Notes under the pieces: generated by a model
The model's database searches: none
What the model saw: only the letters and a program-made list of their open reading frames with translations
Told to the model about the DNA's origin: nothing
NCBI GenBank assembly: GCA_000708835.1
Contig: DF237158.1
Span: 62,001 to 126,000 of the forward strand
Origin: Klebsormidium nitens
Lineage: Eukaryota > Streptophyta > Klebsormidiophyceae > Klebsormidiales > Klebsormidiaceae
Length of the DNA: 64,000 nt
Reading direction: 5' to 3'
Program-made: the position numbers and the translations under genes
In this document: positions 18,040-29,350 of the stretch, in pieces
Layout: each line of letters opens with the position of its first letter
Position numbering within the stretch: the stretch's first letter is position 1

Positions 18040-20259
18040 GAGTAAGGTTCCTTGAAGCCTCTTCTACTTTACAAACTGGCTGAGTGCCAACAGCCTCTCT
18101 CTGCACATTGTCTGTAATATTCATTCTCTGGGCTCTTTTAATCTCTTGACGCACTTTATTTGATGCTGTCTCACAGGGTCGTTTGTGGTGTTGGAATCTA
18201 TCTGCGGTGTTTCTACATTGGAATAAAGATAAAGGAAGCGGTGAGAACTCGAGATGAAAGAAGCCGTCACCTGGGATAGTGCTTGACCCTTTCTAGGAAG
18301 CTAAATTCTGCACCCTTTTGTTTCGAACCCCAGGTGATATTTGATGTTGTTGGAGCCCAAGCTAGAGCGCTTCATGTGACCTTTTTCTGCAAAAAACTTG
18401 TCGTTCATCATGATGGGTACTATAACAAAACAACTACCTAGATAAGGGTCACTATTTGAGTATTCAAAATTAGCAAGTTAGTGGCCTTTGTCCGTGTACA
18501 AATATGTATTGAATTGGGCATCTTACGGAGACGTTGATCTCAATAAAGTCCCACGAGCCTTCGGGCGAAAGCAGGCAAGAAGGGTCATTCGTTCCTGTTG
18601 ACATTTGATGGCAAGTATTGGTGATAACAGTGGTCCCTCAGCTTAACTGGCTTGTTGCTTATTGTCACATTGTCACAACTAGAGTTCAAAATCTTTACAA
18701 GATCGAGCAATAGAACTAGATCTAATAATTGTATGTTTTCTCTTGATTGCCTCAACAAGGTCGCAGTTGTTTCTCCGCACATATGCAAGCGATATCACAT
18801 ATGCATTCGGTATATCCATACCGTGTAATCTGCTATCAAACATGAAGCAGACCTGTTGGAGCCAGTGGCCCCGGTCATAGTCCCATGAAAAAGTCCCGAA
18901 AGCTCATGCATGCAAGATCCCGAATGCTTCCATCTCACATGCTGTAATCTCCAACGTACAGACGAATCATTGTAACGGCCCCGCAATGGACGACATTGTA
19001 TGGCCCATGTCCAACCCGCGAGCCGGTCCTCAACGGGCCGCAACATGTACACTTTGTACGAGGCTTCGAAACCAAGGATTGGTTTTGAATGCCGATCGCG
19101 CGCGTATCAGTGGCCGGATGTCTTAGATCCTCAGCCTGACATGTGTATAGTATATTGAGAATCTTGCCATTGAATCTCGCGGAGCAGCGACCTCCGTTGG
19201 ATCGCGGAAGCTCCGCCTCATCCGATCGTCGAGCAGGCCAGCTGGATATTTCTTGGTCAGTGGGCTGCACAGAGGCTTAACAGCCTTAGCAGCTAGGAGG
19301 CCGTAAGAAGCTCGCAAATGGAGGATTAAGCTGTGCGCATAGTGTTGTGAGGCGCTGTTCCATTTTGAGTGAAGCTGTGTGGCTTTTGCGGAACGCCTGA
19401 AGGTCTACCTTCTTAGCCGCAACGATGTTCAAAATGTATTCATGTAGCTGGAGGTGCGGTAAAGGCAGCAATTGTGCAGCAATCTTGTCTGAAGTGCGGG
19501 AGTGCGGCAGCTGGCAGGACCGACACCGACATGTATAGGGTCATAGGGTTTGATAGCACGGTGTCCTGACGTTGTGCCTTCAAGACATCGTGGCCGTCGT
19601 GCCATATTCGCATCCAGCGCACCATGCTACCATAAGATGCAGACGACGGAGAACTTTGAATGATTGAATAGATATTGAAGTCACTTGCTTGAGAATCATC
19701 GTCTTCAGAAAGTTGCATGGGATTGCAGTAGAGATGTACCAGAAATGACAATTGCCCGGGAATGGTGTAATGGTGGCAAGTCCTTGAGGCGTCCTTTCAA
19801 TTAATCTTCTTCCTTCCTAGCTGTTTATACCACACGGCCATGATGCCCATAACGCGCCCATGACGCGCTTTGCCACGGCATGATCGTTAGCTGCTCAGTG
19901 GGGGATCGGAGCGTTGCCTTCAAAGGAGAAAACGGTGGAGTTCGCTGATGTTTAACATGCAACACACTGCTAGCTATGATACTATGAGATGGGTTTAAGT
20001 AAGTTGAGCCATTGTGAGCCTTTGGCATCATCTTGACATCGAGCGACTAAGCGAGCATCGAGCGATCGAGCTTCCGTCACAATAAAAGCATCAGCACACT
20101 GCCATGATGCGGCTACATGGCTTGAACACTGATGCAATTGAATGATAGTCTGATAGGTAAGTCGACTAGCCTTGAGGACAATGCTACAAATTACAATGGT
20201 TGTTGGAAATCTAATGTAAACCCATGCACATTTAAACATTTCGTCAATGATGCATGCAG

Positions 20260-20377
20260 CCTGGCAGACTTGGCTTTTTTTTTTTTTTTTTTGGGGGTTG
20301 ACCGTCTGGCACATGCAGCTCGTCAGGTGGAAACTGCAGACTAGTATACGCCTCAAGGGCAACCTGGCAGACTTGGC
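20260..20377. repeat. T18 tract flanked by a 15-base direct repeat
   Basis: The sequence cctggcagacttggc occurs at 20260-20274 and again at 20363-20377. The first copy is followed directly by 18 T residues (20275-20292) and a G5 run. This could be an old insertion footprint with an A-tail read on the other strand, or a chance local duplication. No retroelement coding sequence is seen between the copies. Confidence 0.55.
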
Positions 20378-20469
20378 AGGTCCAAGGATACAGGCAGTTA
20401 CATTCTTACAGGCTACTTACAGCAGGCGGCTAAAGAGGGGCTAAAGGGGCTAAGTTCTAACGTTGGCAG

Positions 20470-21830
20470 CTACCGGTACGCCGATCTCGAGGTACGGTAT
20501 GGGCCGGGTGTCACATGCGTGCGCCCCGTCCGGTCGTGCGGCCGGGCATTAAAATCTATCTGATCGAGATCGGAGTTTTGACGTCATCGGGGTTTCCAGG
20601 TATCACGGAAATTTGATCAAGTCAATGCTGCGATAAACACGCACATCGTACGACGTTATGGAAATATGGATACGTTATGGGATACGGTTATAACTTATTC
20701 CTACGACACCATCATGGATCGATGGTCGACGGCTTCCAAGAAGTCGAACGGTGAAGCTATTGGTACAAAAGACACTACCGTACACGTAGGTACCTGGTAC
20801 AGTGGTACCTACGGTACTACCTACCTACTTACCGTACCTGTCCAGTGCTTTAATTGTATCGCTGCTCGCAGGTGCTAGGTGCCTACCGGTACTTGGATGT
20901 ACGTAGGTACAACGGGCAATGCCTACCGTACTGTTTCTGACGAATAAAAGCACCTACCGGTACCGTTGCTGCGGGTCGAGTCAACTCTCGACCCATGCTT
21001 CGCGACGCGGTACCTACCGTTATTAAGTACTGGGTCCTGGGTACCTTGCTCAATTGGATACCGTACGAAAGAGTGCCCGAGTCTGGTACCAGGTAGCTAC
21101 GCATCGGCCAAGATCGATTGTACAAGCCGGGGATCCCCCTCAAACATCTCCCGGTACGGTACGGGTACCTACCTAGGTATATGCAATCTTAATTGATGTA
21201 CCGCACGGTCCGCACCTAGCTGTAGGACTTAGGCTGCTGTCATGCTGGTGGTTCTTTTGCCCCTTTGCTAACCGATACCGGTACCGGTATTGTTATTAGG
21301 GTCGTACGCCCGGGAGGTTCAAAGTTGCCCGGCCATCTAATCGGCCCGCCAGATCTAGCCTGAGTTTCGCTGGAGTTTGATTTGAGTTCCGAAATCCGAC
21401 GTGGCACCGGCCAAACTCAGGCGAAACTCAGGCAGGAAACGACCCAAAATGCACTTTTGGGCAAACTCCGGTTAAACTCAACTCTGTTAGAAAAAGACCG
21501 GCAATTTAGGAACCTACCAAAGGGGCTGGGTGTATCGTGTCAGCCCTTGGGCCGGGATTCGGAAGGTAATGGGTACGTACCTTTGTCAGGCGGTCGTTTG
21601 CATACTAGGTACAAGTTGTGGTTGGTAGTACGGTACCTAGGTACCAAGAAATTGATTATCAAAATCCGGGCAATTCCAAGTTCCTGGGTCCTACAGCTGC
21701 GGCACTGTGTGCTCTCGGCCCTCGGGTCGTCGTCGGTAGTTTGAACAGTACGTACCTGGCTCCGTACGGTCCGTACTACCAAACCGTATCACCGGAATCT
21801 CGTTCTCAATTTCACTTGTACCGCCAACCC
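20470..21830. repeat. GTACC/GGTAC-rich low-complexity island
   Basis: The self-complementary words GGTACC, TACCTACC, ACCGGTAC and CCGTACGG recur in both orientations over about 1.4 kb. At least six GGTAC or GTACC words occur in 20760-20840. A 16-base imperfect palindrome around taccggtaccggta lies near 21280. There is no fixed repeat period, so this is degenerate rather than a tandem satellite. Smaller islands of the same character occur at about 34700-35060 and 56640-56870. Confidence 0.6.
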
Positions 21831-22986
21831 GGTCAATAATGACTCCGAAAACCTCTTGGGTTCAGTTGGCAGAGCAACCGGCAGCTACAGCAGACCGCTC
21901 ACGACCCTGAATCGCCCCACGTGGAGGTCTGGGCAAGTGGTTGGGAGGGCGCAGGGAAGTTTTAGAAGTTTGCGGGCGAAGCTGCTTTTGACCGCTGGGG
22001 ACGAATACTGATTCTCGATTGCATGATTTTAAGAAACGCTCCCGAGGTTTTCTGCCCCACTGGGTTGAAAAGGAACGAGAAATATGTGCAAAATCCAAAT
22101 ATGAGCGTTGTGAGCCTCTCCTGCGACTCATGAACAGAAGGCGGTGTAATCGTGTAACGGTTGTCGGCTTCGAGAAACCCGGAGAGTATAAGCGAAACAT
22201 CGAAACGCATCTTTGTCAACTCGCGACCGTCGGATGCTGCTTCGGAAGACGGAAAGAGATTCAATTGGACGGCTGCATTTCGTTCGGAAGTTAGTGATGG
22301 GATCTTCGAGGCTACCGCGCGCGCTGCTTCTGCAGTCCGAAGTTCTCGCTGCAGTTTTAAAGGTGTATCGTATGCGCAAAGTGGACTCCGGATTGTAACA
22401 GGCGCAGTCTAGTACAGGCCGAAATCCGCATCATTCATCTGTGGCGCCGCTTTGACGTCTGGTCTGACAGACTGACAACCTTTCACGGCTTGTAAAGCAT
22501 GGCGGGTCAACGTCGTCTTCAGAGAAGTCGAGTTTGCTGCAATTCCTGCTTTGCGTGGATTCGTGCTTGGCGCCTGACAATCCGCCTCCGTAGCCTGTGG
22601 GGTCGCAACACATGGGGGGCAGCCATCATAGCAGCACTTTGCTATCATCCTTTGCCGCACGGAATGCTCTTTCACAAAAGGAAGGTGTTGGGGTCAGGCG
22701 TCCTTCAGGGCCCAGGGCGAGGTGGTAGAAGAAGTGATTGCTGCAAAAAGCACATCTTTGCAACACTTGTTGCAAATCACCGAGGTCGCATCAAAGTTGT
22801 GTTGAAAAATTTGCTGTCCTTATTCCGCTGGGGTTCAAGGAAGCAGGCATCTCGTGTCAGAGCCGGTTGCTTCAAGGAATAGTTGTTGTGTCCCAGTTTC
22901 GTTGGTAATCCTGTGAAGGTGGGCCATCGCAGTGTGGAGGGGTGGCAGCAGAGAGGAATCTGTGAGGCCGAGTGTAAGGCCAGGGA

Positions 22987-24879
22987 ATGAGGATGGCCGG
23001 GAATAGCGCTGGATCAGCATGTGCTGCATGCAAATTTCTTCGCAGGAAATGCACTGCACAGGTATGCATTCCTCCTAAAACTGGGAGCATAATCCTTTTA
23101 TGCTGGGGCTCCCAATTGCCCTTGAATGGGGGCAACTTTCGTCAGGAAATGTTGTCATTGTAACCTCCTTTGATTGGTGGTAGCACTGGCATCAGAAGTT
23201 GGCCTTCCCCGTACCTTGCATGACGATTGCCCTGTGTTTGTCTACCCTGCAAAAGTCTCCAAACATCTTCTCGTTTTCCTGCAGTGCTTGTTTGCTCCAT
23301 ATTTTCCCCCCGATCAACCACAGAAGTTCGCAAATGTCCACAAGGTAGGGTACAGACCTGGGACTCCTGATTGTTAGCGCCTTCTAGTGATCTTCTTCTG
23401 AGGAAGTGGTTGCTCAAAATAAAGCCCATTTTGATTGTGTGCATTGCAGAGAGGGCTCAATCTTTGGAAGACAGCATTAGCAACAATTCCATTGCACAAG
23501 AGGAGGTTGTATGCTATTACAACGATTACAGGTAGTTCCATAGGAAGGCGGTCCTGAAAAGCGACGCTTCAGTAGTCTCTGCCTTGCTGGGGTGCTGAAG
23601 AATTCCACTTGGAAACATGTGTTAAGGTCACCCGGACTGGGATCTACAATGCCATGATTTTGCTCCTCCCAAGACTTTTTGGTTCTCTGAACCATTCTGG
23701 CTCTGCATGGCTGTGTTTTGGCGGGGTGATTGCACTGTCCTCGAGTAGTTTACCACGTACCTCCATATAGTTTACTGCGTCAGCAGCTTTGACTAGGCAC
23801 TGAGCACAAGTTACCTCAAAATTTTGCAATGAAAACGTGCACTGCTCAACAGCACTCTGACGAAGCTGAACCAACGCCAAGATTGTAGCGGTGTCGATTC
23901 CGAGTCTTGCCGCTTCAGCGATCTTCTGTACGCGGGGTGTCTGTGGCGAAAGCACTTGCCTGGACCTATTGCGTAGGGTGCGCTGGCAGGGAGCTTGCTT
24001 GTCAAATCAGGTCCCTTGATCAAAGTTTCCTTTTTTATAGGCAGTTACGGTTGTAGAAACAAATCTTCTGTGTAGGTTAATCTGAAACCTCAATGCAAAA
24101 GATATTGTCCGTATATTCTAGGGAAGTACCAAAACTTTTTACACCACCCTGCAATCTTTCACTGTGGTTTCACCTTGACCTGAAGCACTGATTCATCGTG
24201 CTGGTCTGTTACTGGAAGAAGTCAATCATTTGGCTTTAGGAAGTGCTTTTGACCAAAATTTGGAGTCATTTCAATCTTTATTCAAGTAGAGAGACACGCT
24301 TATCTCTGTTGTGTTTTGTGTTGGGCGACCCTCCGGCCCCATCAGACAACCCGATAGTGAGCCTTTCAGAAGGACGTTGGCTTCTATGCAGCTTTATCGA
24401 CCTGTTTCGTGGCTCTGCTGCACAAATCTTGCTTCTGACATCTTTGAAACTCCGCTGTTCAATTCCGATGGGTCAGGCCCATACCTCGCTTGTTTTTTTT
24501 GCTGCAGATCTTTGGTGTGGCCAACATCACGAAGCTGCTGTCCGAACTGCCCCTCCATCAACGAGAAGACGCTGTCAACAGCCTGGCATACGAGGCTGAC
24601 GCGCGTGTCAAAGATCCCGTGTATGGCTGCGTTGGGGCCATATCAGTCCTTCAGCAGCAGGTTGCCCAGCTCTCTGCTGACCTCGCTATCGCCAACGCAG
24701 AGCTGGCCAGATACCAACAACGCGGCCCTGCGCAGGGGGGGCTACAACAACAAGCGGGGCCTTCGGATCCGCTTGCGTTTGCCACGCTGGCGGGAACCAT
24801 GGCTGCGCTTGGGGGCATGCAGGGGCAAGGGGGTTCAGTAGGACCACTCCAACGACCTCCACACGGACGGCAGAGCTGA
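22987..24879 (+). CDS. LOB-domain (LBD) class I transcription factor
   Basis: Three exons (22987-23061, 23285-23344, 24508-24879) join in phase to 168 residues. The LOB domain is complete. The zinc motif CX2CX6CX3C is at C12, C15, C22 and C26 (CAACKFLRRKCTAQC). The GAS block reads APYFPPDQPQKFANVHK, then FGVANITKLLSELPLHQRED, then AVNSLAYEADARVKDPVYGC. The class I leucine-zipper-like LX6LX3LX6L is exact at L93, L100, L104 and L111. The C terminus is Gln/Gly-rich. The ATG at 22987 follows an in-frame stop; a second ATG at 22993 is also possible. The second intron falls at the HK|xFG position shared by plant LBD genes. The first intron is unusual because it splits the zinc finger between its third and fourth cysteines. 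LBD proteins bind GCGGCG-type sites in plants; targets here are unknown. Confidence 0.93.
23644..23955 (-). CDS. Possible nested hypothetical ORF inside the LBD intron
   Basis: A minus-strand open frame of about 100 codons lies in the 1163-base second intron of the LBD gene. It reads VQKIAEAARLGIDTATILAL and continues with a helical, non-repetitive composition. It opens with GTG rather than ATG, so if real it would be a last exon; an AG acceptor is present near 23938 (cgccacag). I do not recognise the sequence and no upstream exon was found. It may equally be a chance open frame. Confidence 0.2.
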   Translation of the reverse strand: MLSPQTPRVQKIAEAARLGIDTATILALVQLRQSAVEQCTFSLQNFEVTCAQCLVKAADAVNYMEVRGKLLEDSAITPPKHSHAEPEWFREPKSLGRSKIMAL

Positions 24880-27160
24880 TAGCAGGAGCAACCCTGAGGG
24901 ATACGGTGTTGATGAGCCACAGCAGCCCGCCATCCAAAGGGTTTCATCACTGTAGACTAGGCAGGAAGGGTAGCATAGGTGCTAATCTTTAGGTGGAGTC
25001 AGCAGCAGCCTAAAAGAACTTGCCAAGGCGGGGTTGTTTTCTGCTCCAGTCATGCATATATGTGGATATTATTCCACTCTTTGTATAAGAGGACGGCAAG
25101 CAGATGATCCGGTAGACATCCTATAAGCTTGATGGATCGAGCTGGGGCTGCAAGGGAGCGGGAATTGTTGGATCTCTGTACCCTGCGGTGAGTGTGCATA
25201 AGGACGACAATAGCTGCGACAGAGAGATAGAAGCAATGCTGGCTTTTCATGGCTTAGACGGACGTTCGTAACAGCTTTCATTAGCTTTGTCTGGTCCGGC
25301 CAAGTTATTTCTAGACTGAGATGAAGACGGGTACGAGCTTCAAGGCACAACAAACATCAGCTCGGTTCATAAATGGGGCCAGTTTGTTGGCGCAGATGGC
25401 AACGCAGAGAAGCTAAGTTCTCCATCAGAAGCATTGCAAGATTGGACTATGCTCGCTGGGTCTCTCTTTATTTGGATCTTTTGTGAGCGGGCAAACTGTA
25501 GTTTCAAGAGTAGCTATATCAATATTAAAGCAGGTAAAAATGATCTCGTTTTTGAGCACGTGATTCAGGCTCGACATTTCAGTTATTCCGTGCATCAGAT
25601 TGCATTTGATCATGCAAGCCATGCTGTACATCTGAAAGCGTTAGACCGGGGCTGCATCCCAGCGGAGATGATCAGCGAGCTCCCGCGTGCACTTACATAT
25701 CGACGGTTAATGCAACTGAATTTATTCTTTATGCAGCATCTATATTGGCCATGGTTGCAATCTCTGTGCTACACTCTAGTTGTCACTGGTCCATTGCTAA
25801 CTAGACTCCTTTGAAATCGACAGCATCTGGGTCAAGTAATCTGGCTAGCTGTGAGATACGTTTAACTTCGTACTCTGTAGATCTTTAATTTCACTGGGTA
25901 TACACGAACGAACAATTTTGATTGCTTCTAGGAAGGATTGACTAGCACATGGCGGCCGCCATGCAGGCTGCAATCTGGCCTACAGCTAAGTAGTCGACCG
26001 TCCACTCGAGTATAATAATGATGATATAGCTAGCCAAGTAGTCGACCGTCCACGAGTACTAACACAGATTAGGCTATAGATGTTATTGAGCAAGGTTAAC
26101 ACGTACGACCCGTCTGCATTTGTTTTACCAAAGCCACCTATTTGGTGCGCATGGTCCATGCCATGAGCTGGCCATGGAGCTGCTGCATTGAAGTAAATTC
26201 TATATATTTGTGATGTGTCGAGCCATGTGAAGGCGCAACCGTGTCGAATACTGGTATAGCCGGGCCCGCCTATTCAGTGCTTCGGTCGTTCAGAATCATT
26301 ATAAGCCGCTCCGCTCAAGCTATAGCTAGCTTACTAAGATGCATCAAACCTGCGCAGCATGCACCGACGGCGCCGCGCCGCGAGACAAAAACTGATATTC
26401 TACATGCAATCAAGCTGCATGATTGTGCTGTCACCACACGATGGAGATTGATTGCCACATACGACACATCATGCATGCTGAGTTCGTACTGCACTGGACG
26501 CAGCTTGCAATCAACTCATTATCGTAATTTAAAACAGGCAGCATGATCATTGACGTTTGCAGTGGGACTCAGTCTGATTAAGTATATAAACATACCAGTC
26601 ATCGCGCGGAGACAGATTTCATGGATTCCGCAGTCCGAGTCGAAGCATATGAGAAACGTACATGCGCATGCGCCGTCAGAATGGGCCGGAGCGATGCCTT
26701 CGCCTTCAATGACGCTTTCCACACCGCGCTCCAGGGTTGCATCGTTGGTCAACACCTCGGACGATTATTGGACCCTCGTTCTTATCTTTCGGAGCCTCTT
26801 TCTATGTAATTCTCGAATCCCGACTTGGAAGAGAAAGCCATGCACTGATGCATCTACCTATTCCAACGTCTTGGTATCGGATGGTCGGAGTGCAAGATTT
26901 GCCCGAATGCTTCCAGCTAGCTACACTAAAATTTTTAATAAGCATGATTGGAATGTGACAAACGAAAGTACAGCCAGAAGTCTGGCAGGCGTCCTTTTTA
27001 AAATGACAAAGTAGCTCACTTTTTAATCCACACAAAACGAGCGACCTTGACTACTGGACCTTCTCATGTGGACTTGACAGAGGACCAGGCTTGGTACAGA
27101 CTTCCAGTTCAGCATTATTCCCTGGTTGCTAGAAACATTCAATGCCTAAGAGCTGTTGCG
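24880..27160. other. Convergent intergenic region with no gene seen
   Basis: About 2.3 kb lies between the LBD stop and the RPB12 stop. It is AT-rich with many short palindromic words (for example tatagctagc). It contains an 18-base direct duplication at 25988-26053. Open frames such as 25434-25814 and 26550-27014 carry no recognisable domain and were not called. Confidence 0.5.
25988..26053. repeat. 18-base direct repeat, 48-base period
   Basis: The sequence aagtagtcgaccgtccac is at 25988-26005 and exactly again at 26036-26053, with an AT-rich spacer between. It could be a local duplication or a paired binding site. Nothing nearby explains it. Confidence 0.7.
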
Positions 27161-28483
27161 CTACCGGGCCTCAAACTGGACGACTGCGCGACCAAGAGGA
27201 ATAGATCAGGCTTAGACAGAAGCCTGAATAACAGGTCAAACAATTGCCGCCAAGACCATGCTTGCGTTCAAAAAGACATGCTGGAAGACAAGCAGACGTG
27301 TGACAGGTAGTTCGTAAAGCCGCCACATCAGATAGCTTTTGTGAATCACAACAAGCATCCAGACATGGAGCAAACAAGGATTTGACTTACTTCTCTTGGT
27401 TCGCTTTTTGTACAGAATCCTGTAACCACATTCTCGGCACTGAATCACATCGCCAGGTTTTAGGGTGCTGTCTGCTCCACAATCTGTGCAGGAGACCAGA
27501 GCATAATGGGTGTGAGGACCCAAAAGAGGCTTCACAATTCTCTGGACTCACAAGCTCATTGGCATGCTGCCCCCTTTCGATGCAAGAACTAAGGAGAATG
27601 CGAAGTACCGGAGCTTTACCCCGAAAACTAATTGTCCAGGACTGGATCAGAGGCAGCAACTCGGCATGTGCAAAATGACAGCTTCTAAAGCACCCCAGCA
27701 ACAAATAGTTTGAAGCACTGGCATCCTCAAGTTTGCGTTTGCGTCTAACAAATCAAACTGCTGTACAGGACTGCAAAGATAAGACATGGTGGACCCAACA
27801 GCCCCAAAACCCGGAGTGTAAGCAAGGCTCAATGCCCCACCCCCCCTGAACTAACCGCCCGCTCCTCCAACTCCCACCAGCAACAATTGCAGAATTTTGA
27901 ATACAAGCACAAACGATAGTGGGGCACAGTGCTTAAATTCATAATCATACAACTCTCAGAACATTTCGAGAAGTAGCTGGAGTTCAAGCGAGTCCCTCCT
28001 GTCCAGCTGCAACCGGCCTGCCATGACAGCCTCTCTGCTGTAAACAAGGTGCCCTTAAGTCATCCAAGTGCAGAGCTGGGGACCCAGCTTTGCAGTCACA
28101 GCATACGACTCCAGTGTCAGACCCGGACCGTGCTAAGAGAGTTGCGTAGTTTGTGACAACTTTTGAAACGCATCTCATCAAAACAGTACTCCCTTGAAAC
28201 ATTTCCCAACGTACAACACCTTTGAGGCATGCTCAATCTAGATAGCAGGGCACAGCAGAAGGTCAACAAATCTTTTTTCAAGTATCATGAAAAGTCATTC
28301 AAGTGGAACTAGCGCGTCAGCATGTTCCAGCAATCGCAAGCAGCTTTTTCCAAAACACTGAAGATAAGTCATCCAGGAAGAATCACTGTAAGAGACAATC
28401 AGCAGCGTTTAAATTGTCCTACCTCCACACAAGTAGGTCACTGGCTCAGGTGCTGTTGGCTCCTGTGGGCGTCCAGGATCCAT
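27161..28483 (-). CDS. RPB12: RNA polymerase I/II/III shared subunit RPB12 (RPABC4)
   Basis: Three exons (28423-28483, 27391-27483, 27161-27183) join in phase to 58 residues, within the family's usual 50-60. The subunit binds one zinc ion and helps assemble all three nuclear RNA polymerases. The zinc ribbon is complete: LCGDCG, then [20 protein letters not shown], giving CX2C-X13-CX2C. The C terminus TKRIVQFEAR matches the universal family end. The last exon is only 23 bases (IVQFEAR and stop TAG at 27161-27163). The first intron is 939 bases, long for so small a gene. The ATG at 28481-28483 starts MDPGRPQEP, close to the plant form. It is divergent from PARN across 867 bases. Confidence 0.95.
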
Positions 28484-29350
28484 TCCCGCTCCCTGGGAAA
28501 AAGTGCGGCCGCAAATTGTCTGGTATGTCCAAGATGATGTTGCCGCGCAGCAACAAGATCGTGGTTGCTTCTGTCTCCTACAGGATTGTGGAAGCAAGGG
28601 ATCAAATTTACTGTTGCTGGGTTGAGAATTTAAAGTGTTGTCGCACGCCCTATTTGTTTCCTCGCCCTCTTCTAAACAGAAGAGACTCGTATACCACCTT
28701 GCCTTCTGGCCGCACACCACTTCGACTTTGCAGGTTGCCTTGTTTAATGACAGTCTGCCTGAGGCTACAGGTTACAGCAGCCTCGTGACCCGTCACTTGT
28801 GAAGGACGAGAAGCTGGGCACAGGCCGAGCATGGGAAAGGTATGCGGACACAACTCTGTTTGAGCAATGCGAGCATACCAACGTTTTCTTTACCGGCGCC
28901 GAGAACGGCGTTACCATTGGTGCTTTTGGCGGCCGTCCGGGGCTGCAGACACTATACTACGTATGTCGCCGCGTAGGACACGTTCCTCAACTGCATTTCA
29001 ACCGCTTGCGGTAACGGGGCCGGCAGCCAAACGGCGTAGGGCTGAGGGACTGGGTCCTCATGAATACTGCTGCATGCAGCCTGCAGGCTCCATCATTCAC
29101 ATCATGCACCCAGCCTCCTCGTTCTCACACCAGGCCGGTCGAGGGATGAAGAGGAGAGGAGCCCTGTCCAAGAGAGGCGTACTTACGAGCCGCAAGAGCA
29201 AGACGGCTTTTCCTCCAACAAGGGGAGGAAACAAGTTTGGACAACTAGATGTATTCCTCCAGCGGCAGAAGTAAAGAAAAGGAAACCTGTGTTGCACTAA
29301 CAATGTGAGAAGGACCGTTTACAGTCATTGTGCATTCAGTCTCATCAACC
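28484..29350. promoter_or_regulatory. Divergent promoter region of RPB12 and PARN
   Basis: This 867-base interval separates the start codons of the two oppositely read genes. Open frames inside it (for example 28867-29274) have biased composition and no motif, and probably represent leader or promoter DNA. No particular element could be assigned. Confidence 0.45.

Larger units (their letters stand above)
18040..22986. other. Gene-poor, repeat-rich intergenic region
   Basis: About 4.9 kb separates the trihelix and LBD genes, both on the plus strand. No open frame longer than about 125 codons shows a recognisable domain. The region contains an 18-base T tract, a 15-base direct repeat and a long GTACC-type low-complexity island, described separately. 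The last kilobase is expected to contain the LBD promoter. Confidence 0.5.

Noticed and set aside
22019-22412. Plus-strand open frames upstream of the LBD gene
   Set aside because: No motif, no good splice borders, and arginine/cysteine-rich composition typical of chance frames.
26461-26495. Minus-strand VQYEL sequence resembling the RPB12 C terminus
   Set aside because: The 23-base exon at 27161-27183 gives IVQFEAR and a stop in the correct phase, so the more distant match is chance.
28867-29274. 135-codon plus-strand open frame before PARN
   Set aside because: Basic low-complexity composition, no motif, and it lies in the divergent promoter and leader region.
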